Source of the DNA: Bradyrhizobium erythrophlei
Lineage (GTDB): Bacteria; Pseudomonadota; Alphaproteobacteria; Rhizobiales; Xanthobacteraceae
Length of the DNA: 64,000 bases
NCBI GenBank assembly: GCA_900129675.1
Contig: FSRD01000001.1
Span: 1,167,501-1,231,500, forward strand
Direction of reading: 5' to 3'
Shown here in pieces: positions 17,846 to 26,645 of this stretch. A program made the position numbers and the translations under genes. Positions within the stretch are counted from its first letter, which is position 1, and each line of letters opens with the position of its first letter. The notes beneath the pieces are model-generated. The model was not told where the DNA came from, did no database searches, and worked only from the letters and a program-made list of their open reading frames with translations.

Positions 17846-18745
17846 TTGGCGAAAAGAACGATGGCCGCCACCGGTCCAACGCAGTTCCAGTCCGACGAGG
17901 CGCCTACGTCATTGCTCTCGGCCACGACGCTGGTCGGGCCGGCGACGGTGTTCGTGGCCGCCGGTCTGGTGGTGCCGCTGGCTATCCTGCTCCGCTACAG
18001 CTTCAATCATCTCGACCCGCGGCGCGTGATGGTGGAGACGTTCTCGCTGGACAACTACGTAAAGTTTTTCGCCGATCCCTATTACACCGGCGTGCTGTTG
18101 ACGACGTTGCGTGTGGCTGCCCTTTGCACCGTGGCCTGCCTCGTCTTGGGCTTGCCGCTTGCCTACGTGCTTGCGCGCACCCAGTCGCGGTTTAAGAATA
18201 TGCTGATCATGCTGGTGGTATTGCCGCTGTTCGTCGGGAATGCCGTGCGGGCGGCCGGGTGGATGACCCTGTTCGGCTCCAAGGGTTTTCTCAACGTGAC
18301 CTTGACGCAGTTCGGCGTCATCACTGAGCCGCTGCAGATCATGTATACAGAGAGCGCCGTCGCTGCCGGCATCATCGCCGTCAATCTGCCCTACATGGTG
18401 CTGACCTTGCAGAGCGTGATCGAAGGCATCAACCGCAATGTCGAGGAGGCCGCCTTCAGTCTTGGCGCCGGCCCGATGACGATGTTTCGTCGCGTGCTGC
18501 TGCCGCTGTCGCTGCCAGGCATCCTCGCCGGCACCATCCTGACCTTTATCCTCGGCATGAACGCCTATGCGACACCCGTCCTGCTCGGCGGCCCCAAATT
18601 CAAGATGATGGGACCGCTGGTCTACGGACAGTTTCAGCTCAACAACTGGCCGTTCGGCGCCTCGGTCGCGTTCATCCTGATGACCGCGACGCTGGGGCTG
18701 ACGGTGACGGCAAACATTCTGGTACAGCGCCGGTTTCGGCGATGA
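17846..18745 (+). CDS. ABC importer permease, PotB-like
   Basis: A 299-residue permease partner of the PotC-like gene. Hydrophobic helices are clear, with the EAA loop EEAAFSLGAGPMTMFRRVLLP. The start is a TTG at 17846 behind GGGGAAGGAAG; an ATG five codons further is possible but has no ribosome site at the right distance. It sits after the binding-protein gene and ahead of the peptidase gene, completing one binding protein, two permeases and one ATPase. Confidence 0.9.
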   Translation: MAKRTMAATGPTQFQSDEAPTSLLSATTLVGPATVFVAAGLVVPLAILLRYSFNHLDPRRVMVETFSLDNYVKFFADPYYTGVLLTTLRVAALCTVACLVLGLPLAYVLARTQSRFKNMLIMLVVLPLFVGNAVRAAGWMTLFGSKGFLNVTLTQFGVITEPLQIMYTESAVAAGIIAVNLPYMVLTLQSVIEGINRNVEEAAFSLGAGPMTMFRRVLLPLSLPGILAGTILTFILGMNAYATPVLLGGPKFKMMGPLVYGQFQLNNWPFGASVAFILMTATLGLTVTANILVQRRFRR

Positions 18746-18764
18746 CAATTGAAAGGGGCTTGTG

Positions 18765-19982
18765 ATGACGGTTGGCGTCGGCGGATCGACTGCGGAGGCG
18801 GAACTCGCCGCCATGAAGAACATGCGCGGGGACGTGCCACCCATCGGCGTCGACGAGCGCCTGCGGCGCATCGCCAGCGCCCAGGCGATCATGCGCGAGA
18901 AGGGCATCGACGCTCTCTATCTCGATGTCTCTTCGAGCATGACCTATTTTACCGGATTGAAGTTCCGTCGCACGGAGCGCATGCACAGCGCGGTCCTGCC
19001 GGCCAGGGGCGAGATCGTCTATATCTCGCCGGCATTCGAGGTCGAGAAACTCAGGACCATGATCTCGTTCGGCAACAAGATCGCGGTCTGGGAGGAGGAC
19101 GAAGATCCTACCGCGACCGTGACCGAGACCGTGCGCGCGCTCGGCTATCCGAGCGGCACGATCGCCGTCGACGAGGCCACGCCGTTTTTCACGTTCGACG
19201 GACTGCGCCGTGCCGGCAACGCCTATACCTTCATCAATTCGATCGATGTAACGGCCGGTTGCCGCATGATCAAGTCCGAGCAAGAACTCGCGCTGATGCA
19301 GACGGCCAAGAACATCACGCTCGAAGCGCACAAGGCCGCTGCCCGCATCATGCGCGAAGGCATCACCACCACCGAGGTGCAGGCATTCATCACCGCCGCG
19401 CACCGCAAGCTCGGTTCAGAGGGCGATCCGCCTTTCAACGCGGTGCTGTTCGGCGGGGCGTCGGCATATCCGCACGGCGTGCCCTATCCGCAGACGCTCA
19501 AGGACGGCGACATGATCCTGATCGATACCGGCGCGCCGGTTGATGGCTATCTCTCCGACATCACGCGCTCTTACGTCTTCGGCGAACCGACCAAGCGCCA
19601 GCGCGACGTCTGGAACCTGGAGAAAGCCGCGCAGGCCGCAGGCTTCGCTGCCGCCAAACCCGGCAACCGCTGCGAGGATATCGACATCGCGGCTCGCGGG
19701 GTCATTAACGGCGCCGGTTTCGGGCCAGGCTATGCGACGCCCGGCCTCCCGCACCGCACCGGCCACGGCATCGGCTTGGACGTGCACGAATGGCCTTATC
19801 TCGTGAAGGGCGACAAGACCGTGCTCAAGCCCGGCATGACCTTCTCGAACGAGCCGACCATCTGCATCTACGGCGAGTTCGGCGTGCGCCTCGAGGACCA
19901 CATGGTCATTACCGAAACCGGCGCCCGCTGGTTTACGCAGCCAGCCCATTCGGTCGACGATCCCTTCGGCCTGGAGAAGTGA
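18765..19982 (+). CDS. M24 metallopeptidase (Xaa-Pro aminopeptidase/dipeptidase type)
   Basis: A 405-residue pita-bread metallopeptidase. The five dinuclear-metal ligands can be seen: Asp in MILIDTGAPVDG, Asp in YLSDITRSYV, His in HRTGHGIGLDVHEW, Glu in TFSNEPTICIYG and Glu in GVRLEDHMVIT. The N-terminal half (residues ~20-170) is the creatinase/prolidase N-domain. Start at ATG 18765 (GTG one codon earlier), 10 bases after GAAAGGGG. Last gene of the importer operon. Family members cut Xaa-Pro bonds or creatine-like amides; with the amidohydrolases this suggests intracellular breakdown of an imported compound. Confidence 0.92.
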   Translation: MTVGVGGSTAEAELAAMKNMRGDVPPIGVDERLRRIASAQAIMREKGIDALYLDVSSSMTYFTGLKFRRTERMHSAVLPARGEIVYISPAFEVEKLRTMISFGNKIAVWEEDEDPTATVTETVRALGYPSGTIAVDEATPFFTFDGLRRAGNAYTFINSIDVTAGCRMIKSEQELALMQTAKNITLEAHKAAARIMREGITTTEVQAFITAAHRKLGSEGDPPFNAVLFGGASAYPHGVPYPQTLKDGDMILIDTGAPVDGYLSDITRSYVFGEPTKRQRDVWNLEKAAQAAGFAAAKPGNRCEDIDIAARGVINGAGFGPGYATPGLPHRTGHGIGLDVHEWPYLVKGDKTVLKPGMTFSNEPTICIYGEFGVRLEDHMVITETGARWFTQPAHSVDDPFGLEK

Positions 19983-20290
19983 GGACGCAATTGCCTCGGT
20001 TTACGCGGTGTCAGGCCGGTCAGCCGCGCGGAAGACGAGCCCACGGCGGCGTCAGAACGCTGAACACCGGGTCGGCTGGATAAGGCGAGACGAAGGATCG
20101 ACCTATGTTGGCTTCTGAATGGTAACGAGCGAGAGACACCCTGAATGTCACGTCGACCTGGTCTGCGCTTCAAGGCTACGGCTGTAGCGCGACATGGCAA
20201 TGCAGAAAGCGAAATAGGTTACGCCCACGAACAGGTAAACTCGCTGAACGGCTGCGAGGCGGAATCGATGATGGCGGTCTTGGCCGTCGT
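19983..20290. other. 308-base intergenic stretch, nothing recognised
   Basis: Short open frames only, none with a ribosome site. It ends at the IS66 remnant. Confidence 0.6.
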
Positions 20291-20464
20291 CAGCCGGTCG
20301 ACTTCCGCCAGGCCGCCGACGGATTGGCCACGCTGGTGCGCGAGGCCATGATGGCTGGTCCGTTCGCGGGCGCGGTCTGCGTGTTCCGGGCCAAGCGGCC
20401 GGACCGGATCAAGCTGATCTTCTGGGATGGGACAAGCCTGGCCCCCTCCCCGCAATTCACTTAG
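20291..20464 (+). pseudogene. IS66-family TnpB (Orf2) 3' fragment
   Basis: 57 codons beginning QPVDFRQAADGLATLVREA and ending at a stop. The block VFRAKRPDRIKLIFWDGT is diagnostic of the small IS66 accessory protein TnpB. The first ~15 residues of the family and the remainder of the IS are missing. It abuts the tRNA-Arg scar. Confidence 0.75.
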
Positions 20465-20496
20465 TGTTCGCAGTTTTGTTCTGAATGGTGGCAAAA

Positions 20497-20546
20497 TGGC
20501 GCGCCCGAAGAGATTCGAACTCCTGATCCCCAGATTCGTAGTCTGG
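20497..20546 (-). other. Truncated tRNA-Arg(ACG) 3' half, probable att scar
   Basis: On the minus strand, an anticodon stem-loop CCAGA-CTACGAA-TCTGG (anticodon ACG) is followed by a T arm with TTCGAAT, the 3' acceptor strand CGGGCGC, discriminator G and CCA. The 5' half (acceptor, D arm) is absent, so this is not a working tRNA. Integrases of islands commonly use tRNA 3' ends and leave such duplicates. About 30 bases from TCAGGAG to CCA match the usual tRNA-Arg(ACG). Confidence 0.7.
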
Positions 20547-20841
20547 GCCGGACCATTGGAATCATTGAGGTTCGTTACCGTAAGCGCACCGCCAAAGACG
20601 GAAATTAATGGCAAACAGCCAAATCAGAACGCACCCCTTGTTACCGTAACTGCATCGCCTCAGAGGCGAGATCTGGCCGGGTGAATGTGGAGGAAGGTTC
20701 CCCTCGGTGGAGGGGGAGGTATTGTCCGCGGGCCGCAGGAAAATCAATAAAATAGGGCCTTTTCGATCCGCCCAAACGAGTGGGCAGAGCTATGCCGGTC
20801 GCACCCGACGGGAATGGCGTGGGGGACTTGGGGTTGCATTT

Positions 20842-20881
20842 TGTCTATATTTGGACTATATCCATATTTGACAATGGATAG
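20842..20881 (+). promoter_or_regulatory. Putative promoter/operator of the toxin-antitoxin pair
   Basis: AT-rich island in GC-rich DNA with a repeated half-site: CTATATTTGGAC and CCATATTTGAC, around the inverted repeat TGGACTATATCCA. It lies directly upstream of the antitoxin start, fitting the autoregulation usual for such pairs. Confidence 0.5.
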
Positions 20882-20887
20882 GATCGC

Positions 20888-21415
20888 ATGCGGAACGCCC
20901 AGAAAAAGCGCCCTTCTGAAGCAGCAAAAGGGCCTCAGCGCCTCGACAATTCACGCTTTGCGCCGGCCAATCGAAGGCGGCTCAGCGCTCCTGCCTTGCG
21001 GACTTTCCTCGCCATTGCTGATCTATGGGGGCTGACGGAAGAGCAGCGTCTCCTGATCCTCGGTTATCCCTCTCGATCCACTTATCACAACTGGTGCAAG
21101 CAGGCTCGAGAGCACGGCGCCTTCACCTTCGATGTTGATGTCCTCACGCGCATCTCGGCGGTATTGGGGATTCATCAGGGGCTCCGGATTCTGTTTCCGA
21201 CGGAGCAGCTTGGCGTCGCGTGGCTGCGAACCCCGCACAGCGCTGTCGTGTTCGGCGGGCGACCGCCCCTCGACCTGGTGACCAGCGGCTCCCAGGATGG
21301 GTTGCTCTCGGTGCGCCGTTTCCTCGACGGCGCGCGAGGCGGTCTCTACATGCAGCCGAACACCGTTGACGAGGCGTTCAAGCCTTACGACGATACGGAA
21401 ATTGTCTTCCGGTGA
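20888..21415 (+). CDS. Xre/MbcA/ParS-type antitoxin
   Basis: A 175-residue antitoxin of the RES-Xre class. The central region (LRTFLAIADLWGLTEEQRLL) is the Xre-like helix-turn-helix part, followed by ISAVLGIHQGLRILFP; the C-terminal toxin-binding domain carries FGGRPPLDLVTSG and VRRFLDGARGG, typical of DUF2384. It overlaps the toxin gene by ATGA. Such antitoxins both bind the toxin and repress the operon through the AT-rich repeats upstream. Confidence 0.88.
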   Translation: MRNAQKKRPSEAAKGPQRLDNSRFAPANRRRLSAPALRTFLAIADLWGLTEEQRLLILGYPSRSTYHNWCKQAREHGAFTFDVDVLTRISAVLGIHQGLRILFPTEQLGVAWLRTPHSAVVFGGRPPLDLVTSGSQDGLLSVRRFLDGARGGLYMQPNTVDEAFKPYDDTEIVFR

Positions 21416-22083
21416 CGGACGTTTTCGCTCCCTCGCCACAGCCTGCTCATCGCCTGATCCCGTCGCAATTCCCTCCCCTCGGGCTGTTCGATACGGTCAC
21501 GACCGCAGCCGATCTTGCGGCCGTAATGGATCTGGTCGGCTGGACCAACGATCGGCTTGTCGTAGATCGTATCTCTCGGCTTCCGCAGACCGAATGGGTG
21601 TATGGCACTCCTAATGCCAGCATCGTCATGGCAGCTTTCCTGCACGTCGCTCCCGGTGGAATGCGATTCAATGGCCCCGAGCTCGGAGCTTGGTACGCAG
21701 CCGACGATATCCGGACTGCAGCTGCCGAAGTCGGTCACCACCTTCGGCGCGAGACGGTCGCGCGCAAGGTAACCACGATGACCCGGACCTACAGGGCGTA
21801 TGCCGCAACTCTGTTAGGCGACTATCTCGACATCAGAGGGCAGCAGACCACGCACGCCGATGTGTATGTAAGCGACCGTTATGACGCCTCGCAAAAGCTT
21901 GGCGAGGAGGTTCGCGCGTCAGGTGGCGCGGGACTGCTCTATGACAGCCTGCGACGCCGGACCGGGAGCAACGTCGTTGCGCATCGGCCGCGCAACATCG
22001 TAGACATCGTACAGACAGATCATTTCGAGATTACGGTGCTGGCAACGTCGCGCACGATCGACATCCGAAAACTGGCGCTTTGA
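21412..22083 (+). CDS. RES-domain toxin (NAD+-depleting)
   Basis: A 223-residue RES-family protein. Landmarks: RFNGPELGAWYAADD with downstream Glu, and LLYDSLRRRTGSN near the C-terminus; these contain the conserved Arg, Tyr, Glu and Ser of the family, whose members phosphorolyse or hydrolyse NAD+ to stop growth. Reading is coupled to the antitoxin by a four-base overlap. No frameshift or missing block, so the pair looks functional. It sits just inside a tRNA-Arg scar, which fits a role in keeping an island. Confidence 0.88.
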   Translation: MTDVFAPSPQPAHRLIPSQFPPLGLFDTVTTAADLAAVMDLVGWTNDRLVVDRISRLPQTEWVYGTPNASIVMAAFLHVAPGGMRFNGPELGAWYAADDIRTAAAEVGHHLRRETVARKVTTMTRTYRAYAATLLGDYLDIRGQQTTHADVYVSDRYDASQKLGEEVRASGGAGLLYDSLRRRTGSNVVAHRPRNIVDIVQTDHFEITVLATSRTIDIRKLAL

Positions 22084-22127
22084 TAGAACGACTGCTGAAG
22101 CTATTGGCACTTAAATGACGTCAGTGT

Positions 22128-22480
22128 TTAGCCAATGTCCGCTTCGCGCCGATACTGTTGATTTAGTCTGCCGTTGATCGGCGTTAGCCGGCGTGATTCC
22201 ATCCTCGTGTTGCTTTGCGAGGAGCGGAACGATGATGGGAATGCAGACAGCGCCGGCACAGCTGTTTTACGATTTCTGCCTCGATGACCACGTCCCCGAA
22301 GATCACCTACTCCGACGCATCGACCTATTTCTCGATCTCGAGAAGGTGCGCACGGAGCTGAAGCCGTTCTACAGCAGCATTGGCCGCCCCTCGATTGATC
22401 CCGAACTGATGATGCGGATGCTGATTGTGGGCTACTGCATGGGCATCCGATCGGAACGGCGGAACCTTCGGAAGACACTC
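22128..22480 (+). pseudogene. IS1182-family transposase, 5' fragment with left end
   Basis: From about 22232 the frame reads MMGMQTAPAQLFYDFCLDDH, then LLRRIDLFLDLEKVRTELKPF and PSIDPELMMRMLIVGYCMG, the N-terminal domain of IS1182 transposases. After IRSERR (near 22465) the similarity stops and unrelated sequence follows. The DDE catalytic part is gone. The preceding ~100 bases are probably the left end of the element. Confidence 0.75.
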
Positions 22481-22564
22481 GTCATATCAATGTATGAGAC
22501 GCCAACAGTATTGGCTCGGAGAGCCGCACGGGTCCGGTGAGCGCCTCCGGAGAACTGCTGACGA

Positions 22565-22669
22565 TCAGATTTTCAGGGCTCTTTCGAGATAGCCGATCAA
22601 AGCATCATCTCCGAACGGCTTCATCAGCACATTTGTTAGGCGATCCAAGAGCGAGTGATCAAGAGATGC
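22565..22669 (-). pseudogene. Response-regulator receiver domain, C-terminal scrap
   Basis: The last ~34 residues include VLMKPFGDDALIGYLERAL, matching the K-P-F end of a CheY-like receiver. The phosphoacceptor part is missing. Confidence 0.5.
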
Positions 22670-22899
22670 CGTGCGGACGTCAACGTCCGCACATGGCACC
22701 TTTGAGACATGCCGACGGACCCTCAGAATGTCCGTTGCTCGGTGTAGACCAGAAGTGGTCTGCCGACGGCCAAAATGACGCGAATGACCCAATTCGGACG
22801 TGGGTCATCAGCGTTTTGAGACCGGGCGTGCCATTTCTCGCTCGCGGCCCGGTCGCAAAGTGCTAGGCTTACGCAACCGCAAAATCGTGTTTTACGTTC

Positions 22900-23880
22900 A
22901 TGAAGCGACGCGAGTTCATTGCGCTCATCGGCGGCACGGTGGCATGGCCGCTTGCAGCGCGTGCGCAACAGCCGGCACTGCCTGTCATTGGTTTCCTCAA
23001 TAGCGGGTCAGCCGACACCTACTCAGATCGCGTTGTAGCGTTCCGCGAGGGCTTGAGCGAACTCGGCTATGTCGAAGGCCAGACAGTGACCGTCGAGTAC
23101 CGCTGGGCGCTTGGCCAGTATGACCGACTAGCCGGGCTGGCGGCAGAACTCGTTCGGCGGCCCGTGTCCGTCCTGGTCGCGACAGGAGGCGAACCAGCGG
23201 CACTAGCGGCGAAAGTGGCGACCTCAACTATTCCGATCGTCTTTGCCATCGGCGGTGATCCGGTCAAGCTCGGCCTCGTGGCGAGCTACAATCGGCCGGG
23301 CGGTAATGCCACCGGCACAAATATCTTGGCTGGCACCCTAGAAGCCAAGCGGCTTGGACTATTGCACGAACTGGTGCCACAAACTTCAGCGATCGGCGTG
23401 CTCCTTAATCCGAACTATCAACTCTATGACAGCCAACTAAGCGACGTGCAGGAGGCAGCGCAGACCATTCGTCTCCAGCTGCACGTTTTGCGCGCTAACA
23501 CGGATCGGGAGATCGAGGCGGCATTTGAAACCCTTGCCCAACAGCGCATTGGAGCGTTGGCGGTGGCCGCCTCTCCGTTCTTCGACACGCGCCGGGAAAC
23601 GCTCGTTTCATTAAGCGCACGATACAGTGTACCAACAATGTATCAATTTCGGGAGTTTGCTGCCGCCGGCGGCCTGATGAGCTATGGCGTCAGCATTCGG
23701 CATGTCTATCGTCAAATCGGTGTCTACACCGGCCGCATTCTCAAGGGAGCGCGTCCGGCCGACCTACCGGTCGTACAACCGACTAAGTTTGAACTTGTGA
23801 TTAATCTCAAGACTGCAAGAACGCTCGACCTCGAAATACCGGCGACGCTGCTCGCTCGCGCTGACGAGGTTATCGAATGA
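22900..23880 (+). CDS. ABC-type substrate-binding protein (TrpX/PF04392 family)
   Basis: A 326-residue periplasmic protein. The signal MKRREFIALIGGTVAWPLAA has a twin-arginine-like start and an ARAQQ cleavage site. The mature sequence (PVIGFLNSGSAD, FREGLSELGYVEGQTV, then FAIGGDPVKLGLVAS) is typical of the very numerous Bradyrhizobium ABC_sub_bind proteins. No permease or ATPase gene is adjacent, which is common for this family. Ligand unknown. The ORF is intact but has no obvious ribosome site. Confidence 0.88.
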   Translation: MKRREFIALIGGTVAWPLAARAQQPALPVIGFLNSGSADTYSDRVVAFREGLSELGYVEGQTVTVEYRWALGQYDRLAGLAAELVRRPVSVLVATGGEPAALAAKVATSTIPIVFAIGGDPVKLGLVASYNRPGGNATGTNILAGTLEAKRLGLLHELVPQTSAIGVLLNPNYQLYDSQLSDVQEAAQTIRLQLHVLRANTDREIEAAFETLAQQRIGALAVAASPFFDTRRETLVSLSARYSVPTMYQFREFAAAGGLMSYGVSIRHVYRQIGVYTGRILKGARPADLPVVQPTKFELVINLKTARTLDLEIPATLLARADEVIE

Positions 23881-24152
23881 AGTCCACTGACTTCGGATAA
23901 TGGCACGAACCGGACCAACCGGGCCGGTCTGATGATGTCCGTTGATCGGGGAAGACCGGAAGTGGCTGGCGGAGGGTCAAACTGTAGCCGCAGGCTTTCC
24001 CTGTCTCCCAACGATCATCGTCAGTGGTTGGAAGCCTGATACACCGGTCATAAACGAACCTCGCGTCTGATGGTCAGGCTATCGGTCGCCTGCCGCTGCC
24101 TGCGACGGCGCGCGGCCTGACGGCTCTCGTCGAACATGGTTAGGGGCAATCA

Positions 24153-24419
24153 ATGAAAGCACTAAGGGTCATCGGCCACGTTTGCCTGTTCTTCTTGTCG
24201 GTCTACAGCATCGTCTTCAGCGACAGCAAAAACTTCGATTGGTTTGTGGTCGCTTGTTGGGGCGGGGTCTTTTATTATTGGTGGTTTGAAGATCGAGACG
24301 CTCGCAAGGCCAGAGAGGAAAAGCGGTTCCAAGAACTCGCCTCCCGGCTTGTCGATCTTGAGTATCAGATACGGGAACTTCAGCGAATAACATCGAAGGG
24401 TGCGCGCTCGACGTGGTGA
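24153..24419 (+). CDS. Small membrane protein with coiled-coil tail
   Basis: 88 residues. Two hydrophobic stretches (HVCLFFLSVYSIVF and WFVVACWGGVFYYWWF) precede a charged helix with heptad-like pattern ending RELQRITS. A GGTTAGGGG ribosome site lies at good distance. Function unknown. Confidence 0.6.
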   Translation: MKALRVIGHVCLFFLSVYSIVFSDSKNFDWFVVACWGGVFYYWWFEDRDARKAREEKRFQELASRLVDLEYQIRELQRITSKGARSTW

Positions 24420-24571
24420 TGACGCGATCACGTGATGCCGTCCGCTATCGGTCGCGTGCTGCCGCTGTCGCCGTCGGTCGTGATGATGCGATGCTGCGAG
24501 CGAAGGGCTTGCGATGTCCGCATCACGCTCAGAAACGGACATTTGGGTTGGCCTTCAGCACGTCTGCTTTG

Positions 24572-24739
24572 GGCCTTGGCTGTGTGAAAACGCGAAGACG
24601 CTCAATCGCGATAGAAGAAGTTGTTCGTCCAAGACCGTTTTAGTCGCTCAACGCGCAAGCGGATTCAACTTGGAGATCGAACTGAACAATATCATTCTTC
24701 GTCGCGTTTCGATTTTTGAGTTTTCACACAGCCAGGGCC
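24572..24739. mobile_element. MITE-like element with 20-base inverted repeats
   Basis: 168 bases bounded by GGCCTTGGCTGTGTGAAAAC (24572-24591) and its inverse complement at 24720-24739, 19 of 20 matching. There is no coding capacity inside. The repeat looks like an IS terminus, so it is probably a non-autonomous derivative mobilised by an IS5-like transposase (inference). Confidence 0.7.
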
Positions 24740-24797
24740 ATTTGCCGACATGCGAGTAACGACCGGCATTGGTGCAAGGCGTATTCTGCTTGCTGCG

Positions 24798-25274
24798 CTA
24801 CACCCGCTCTTCAGGTTCGTCTTTGCTCTCTAGTTTCTTCCGGAGTGCCGCGACGACACGGTGAACAGTTTGCAGGTCCTTGACGGAGAGCCCTTCCGAG
24901 AGGCCGTTGACCCAAGGCGCCTGCAATTCCATCGCGGCGTCGAAGGTACGCCTACCCTTGTCAGTCAAGACGACGAGTTGGGCTCGCCGGTGATGCGGAT
25001 TCGCCTCGAATGCCACAAGCCCTTCGCTGTGCAGGTCATTGACGATCCGCTGCACGTTTTGGCGATTAGCTCCCAGGTCGCGGGCGAGCCACGCGACGGG
25101 CTGGGGGCGCTCTGCCTCCACAATGGCGCCAAGGATCTGCCAGCGGGCGCTCGTCAGCCCAAGACCCGCCGCCAACCGATCGCCGACCGTTAAAAGTCGG
25201 CTGCTGAGCCTGAACAGGTCGAGCATGAGGTTGGTCAGGGCCTCGCCGGCTGGAGTTCGCTTGGTCTTTTTCAT
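24798..25274 (-). CDS. MarR-family transcriptional regulator
   Basis: A 158-residue winged-helix regulator. The DNA-binding part is clear: VAWLARDLGANRQNVQRIVN (recognition helix), then the wing RRAQLVVLTDKGRRTFD. Flanking helices would form the dimer interface. It is divergent from the monooxygenase-like gene and probably represses both that gene and itself via the inverted repeat between them. Complete and without anomalies. Confidence 0.9.
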   Translation of the reverse strand: MKKTKRTPAGEALTNLMLDLFRLSSRLLTVGDRLAAGLGLTSARWQILGAIVEAERPQPVAWLARDLGANRQNVQRIVNDLHSEGLVAFEANPHHRRAQLVVLTDKGRRTFDAAMELQAPWVNGLSEGLSVKDLQTVHRVVAALRKKLESKDEPEERV

Positions 25275-25293
25275 TTGTCACCATAAATCACTA

Positions 25294-25311
25294 TTGACGT
25301 TGTGATGTCAA
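25294..25311. promoter_or_regulatory. Inverted repeat, probable MarR operator
   Basis: TTGAC-GTTGTGAT-GTCAA in the divergent promoter region, 20 bases upstream of the MarR start and 64 bases before the monooxygenase start. Its size and symmetry fit a MarR dimer site. Confidence 0.55.
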
Positions 25312-25374
25312 TATACCATATTGCATCGTACCAGACAGACATCATGCAACCAAGTCGAAACGGGAGAGCCCTAC

Positions 25375-25743
25375 ATGTCATTGCTGCGCCCTCTTGACCC
25401 CTCCTTCCCGATCGAACGCCAGATCGCAATCGAGGCCGGCCCCGTCGTGCTGGTGAATGTGGTCACGCTCGATAAAGCGGACGAGCAGACCTTTCTCAAG
25501 ACTTGGCAAGACGATGCTGTCTTCATGAAGCGCCAGCCGGGCTTCATCTCCACTCAGCTTCACCGCGCCATCGGCGAAAGCCCGACCTATCTGAACTATG
25601 CCGTCTGGGAATCGACCGCTCACTACCGGGCTGCATTCGGGCATCCGGAGTTCAGAGCCAAACTACCGACTTATCCCTCCTCGGTCGTCGCTTCCCCGCA
25701 CCTGTTCCAGAAGGTCGCCGTCTCGGGCGTCTGCGTCGCCTAG
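25375..25743 (+). CDS. Antibiotic biosynthesis monooxygenase (ABM) family protein
   Basis: 122 residues with the ferredoxin-like ABM fold: VVLVNVVTLDKADEQTFLKTW, then PGFISTQLHRAI, YLNYAVWESTAHYRAAFGHPEF. ABM proteins are small dimeric oxygenases or quinol-modifying enzymes, often controlled by a MarR regulator that senses the substrate. ATG 25375 (MSLLRPLDP) follows GGGAGAG. Starts an operon with the next gene. Confidence 0.85.
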   Translation: MSLLRPLDPSFPIERQIAIEAGPVVLVNVVTLDKADEQTFLKTWQDDAVFMKRQPGFISTQLHRAIGESPTYLNYAVWESTAHYRAAFGHPEFRAKLPTYPSSVVASPHLFQKVAVSGVCVA

Positions 25744-25797
25744 GTCGCCGGGTATTACTCACGACTCAACAAACTCTCGGAAAAGGACAGGGAGACC

Positions 25798-26283
25798 ATG
25801 ACCAAGATCCTCCATCCAGTAGCCGGCGCGGTCGCGCTTGTGACCATTGCGACCTTCTGGCTGTCGACGGCGCTTAGTGAGTTGTTTGCGTCAGACGCGA
25901 GCGTAACCATGATCAAGACGGCCATACCGTGGGGCTTCCTGTTGCTGGTTCCGGCGCTGGCGGCGACAGGAGGCTCGGGCTTCTCGCTGGCAAAGGGGCG
26001 GCGGGCCGGACTCATCGGTGCGAAGATCAAGCGTATGCCGTTTATAGCCGGCAACGGCATCGTGGTTCTCATCCCGTCCGCGCTGTTTCTTGCGTCCAAG
26101 GCGAAGGCCGCCGAGTTCGACACAGCCTTCTACACGGTGCAGACGCTCGAGCTGGTTGCCGGCGCGACGAACATCATTCTTCTCGGACTGAATATGCGGG
26201 ACGGCCTCAAGATGAAGGGCCGACTCCGGCCCCGTCAACGTGATCGCTCGAACAGCGCGATGGGCGTGAAGCCAATGCTCTGA
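25798..26283 (+). CDS. Four-helix membrane protein in the MarR-regulated pair
   Basis: 161 residues with four hydrophobic helices: VAGAVALVTIATFWLSTAL, GFLLLVPALAATGGSGF, GIVVLIPSALFLAS and LELVAGATNIILLGL. It begins 55 bases after the ABM gene behind GGACAGGGAG, so probably shares the transcript. No catalytic motif; function unknown. Confidence 0.75.
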   Translation: MTKILHPVAGAVALVTIATFWLSTALSELFASDASVTMIKTAIPWGFLLLVPALAATGGSGFSLAKGRRAGLIGAKIKRMPFIAGNGIVVLIPSALFLASKAKAAEFDTAFYTVQTLELVAGATNIILLGLNMRDGLKMKGRLRPRQRDRSNSAMGVKPML

Positions 26284-26645
26284 GGATCGCCCGGTGGCGG
26301 CATTAGCCCGAACTGCAATTCCGATGCTCCTGCTGCTCGTCACAGGCTCACCAGCATTCGAGCGACAGCGGCGCGAACTCTGCTGCGGTTCGATCTTCCT
26401 TGTTCGCGACCGTCGCTCGTTGTGAACGCGACCCGCTGGACCTCCGCGCACCTGGTCCGCAAGACGACTTAGACTCAGACTCCGCCAATTTCGGCGATAG
26501 TCGGCAGGCCGGCGCCTCGCGGCGACGAATCCATCACATAAAGTTGTTGGATTAAGACGGCGACAAATCGATCTCGAAAGAAGAAGAGCGAGCCTATCGG
26601 TGTCCGCTCCATCGTTCGCCGTAGCCCTCGGCACGGAGACTCGCA
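26284..26645. other. 362-base stretch, nothing recognised
   Basis: No ORF with a ribosome site and no repeat or RNA gene that I can identify. Confidence 0.6.

Noticed and set aside
22470..22560. Possible group II intron end after the IS1182 fragment
   Set aside because: Only a short resemblance; no reverse transcriptase or domain V could be recognised.
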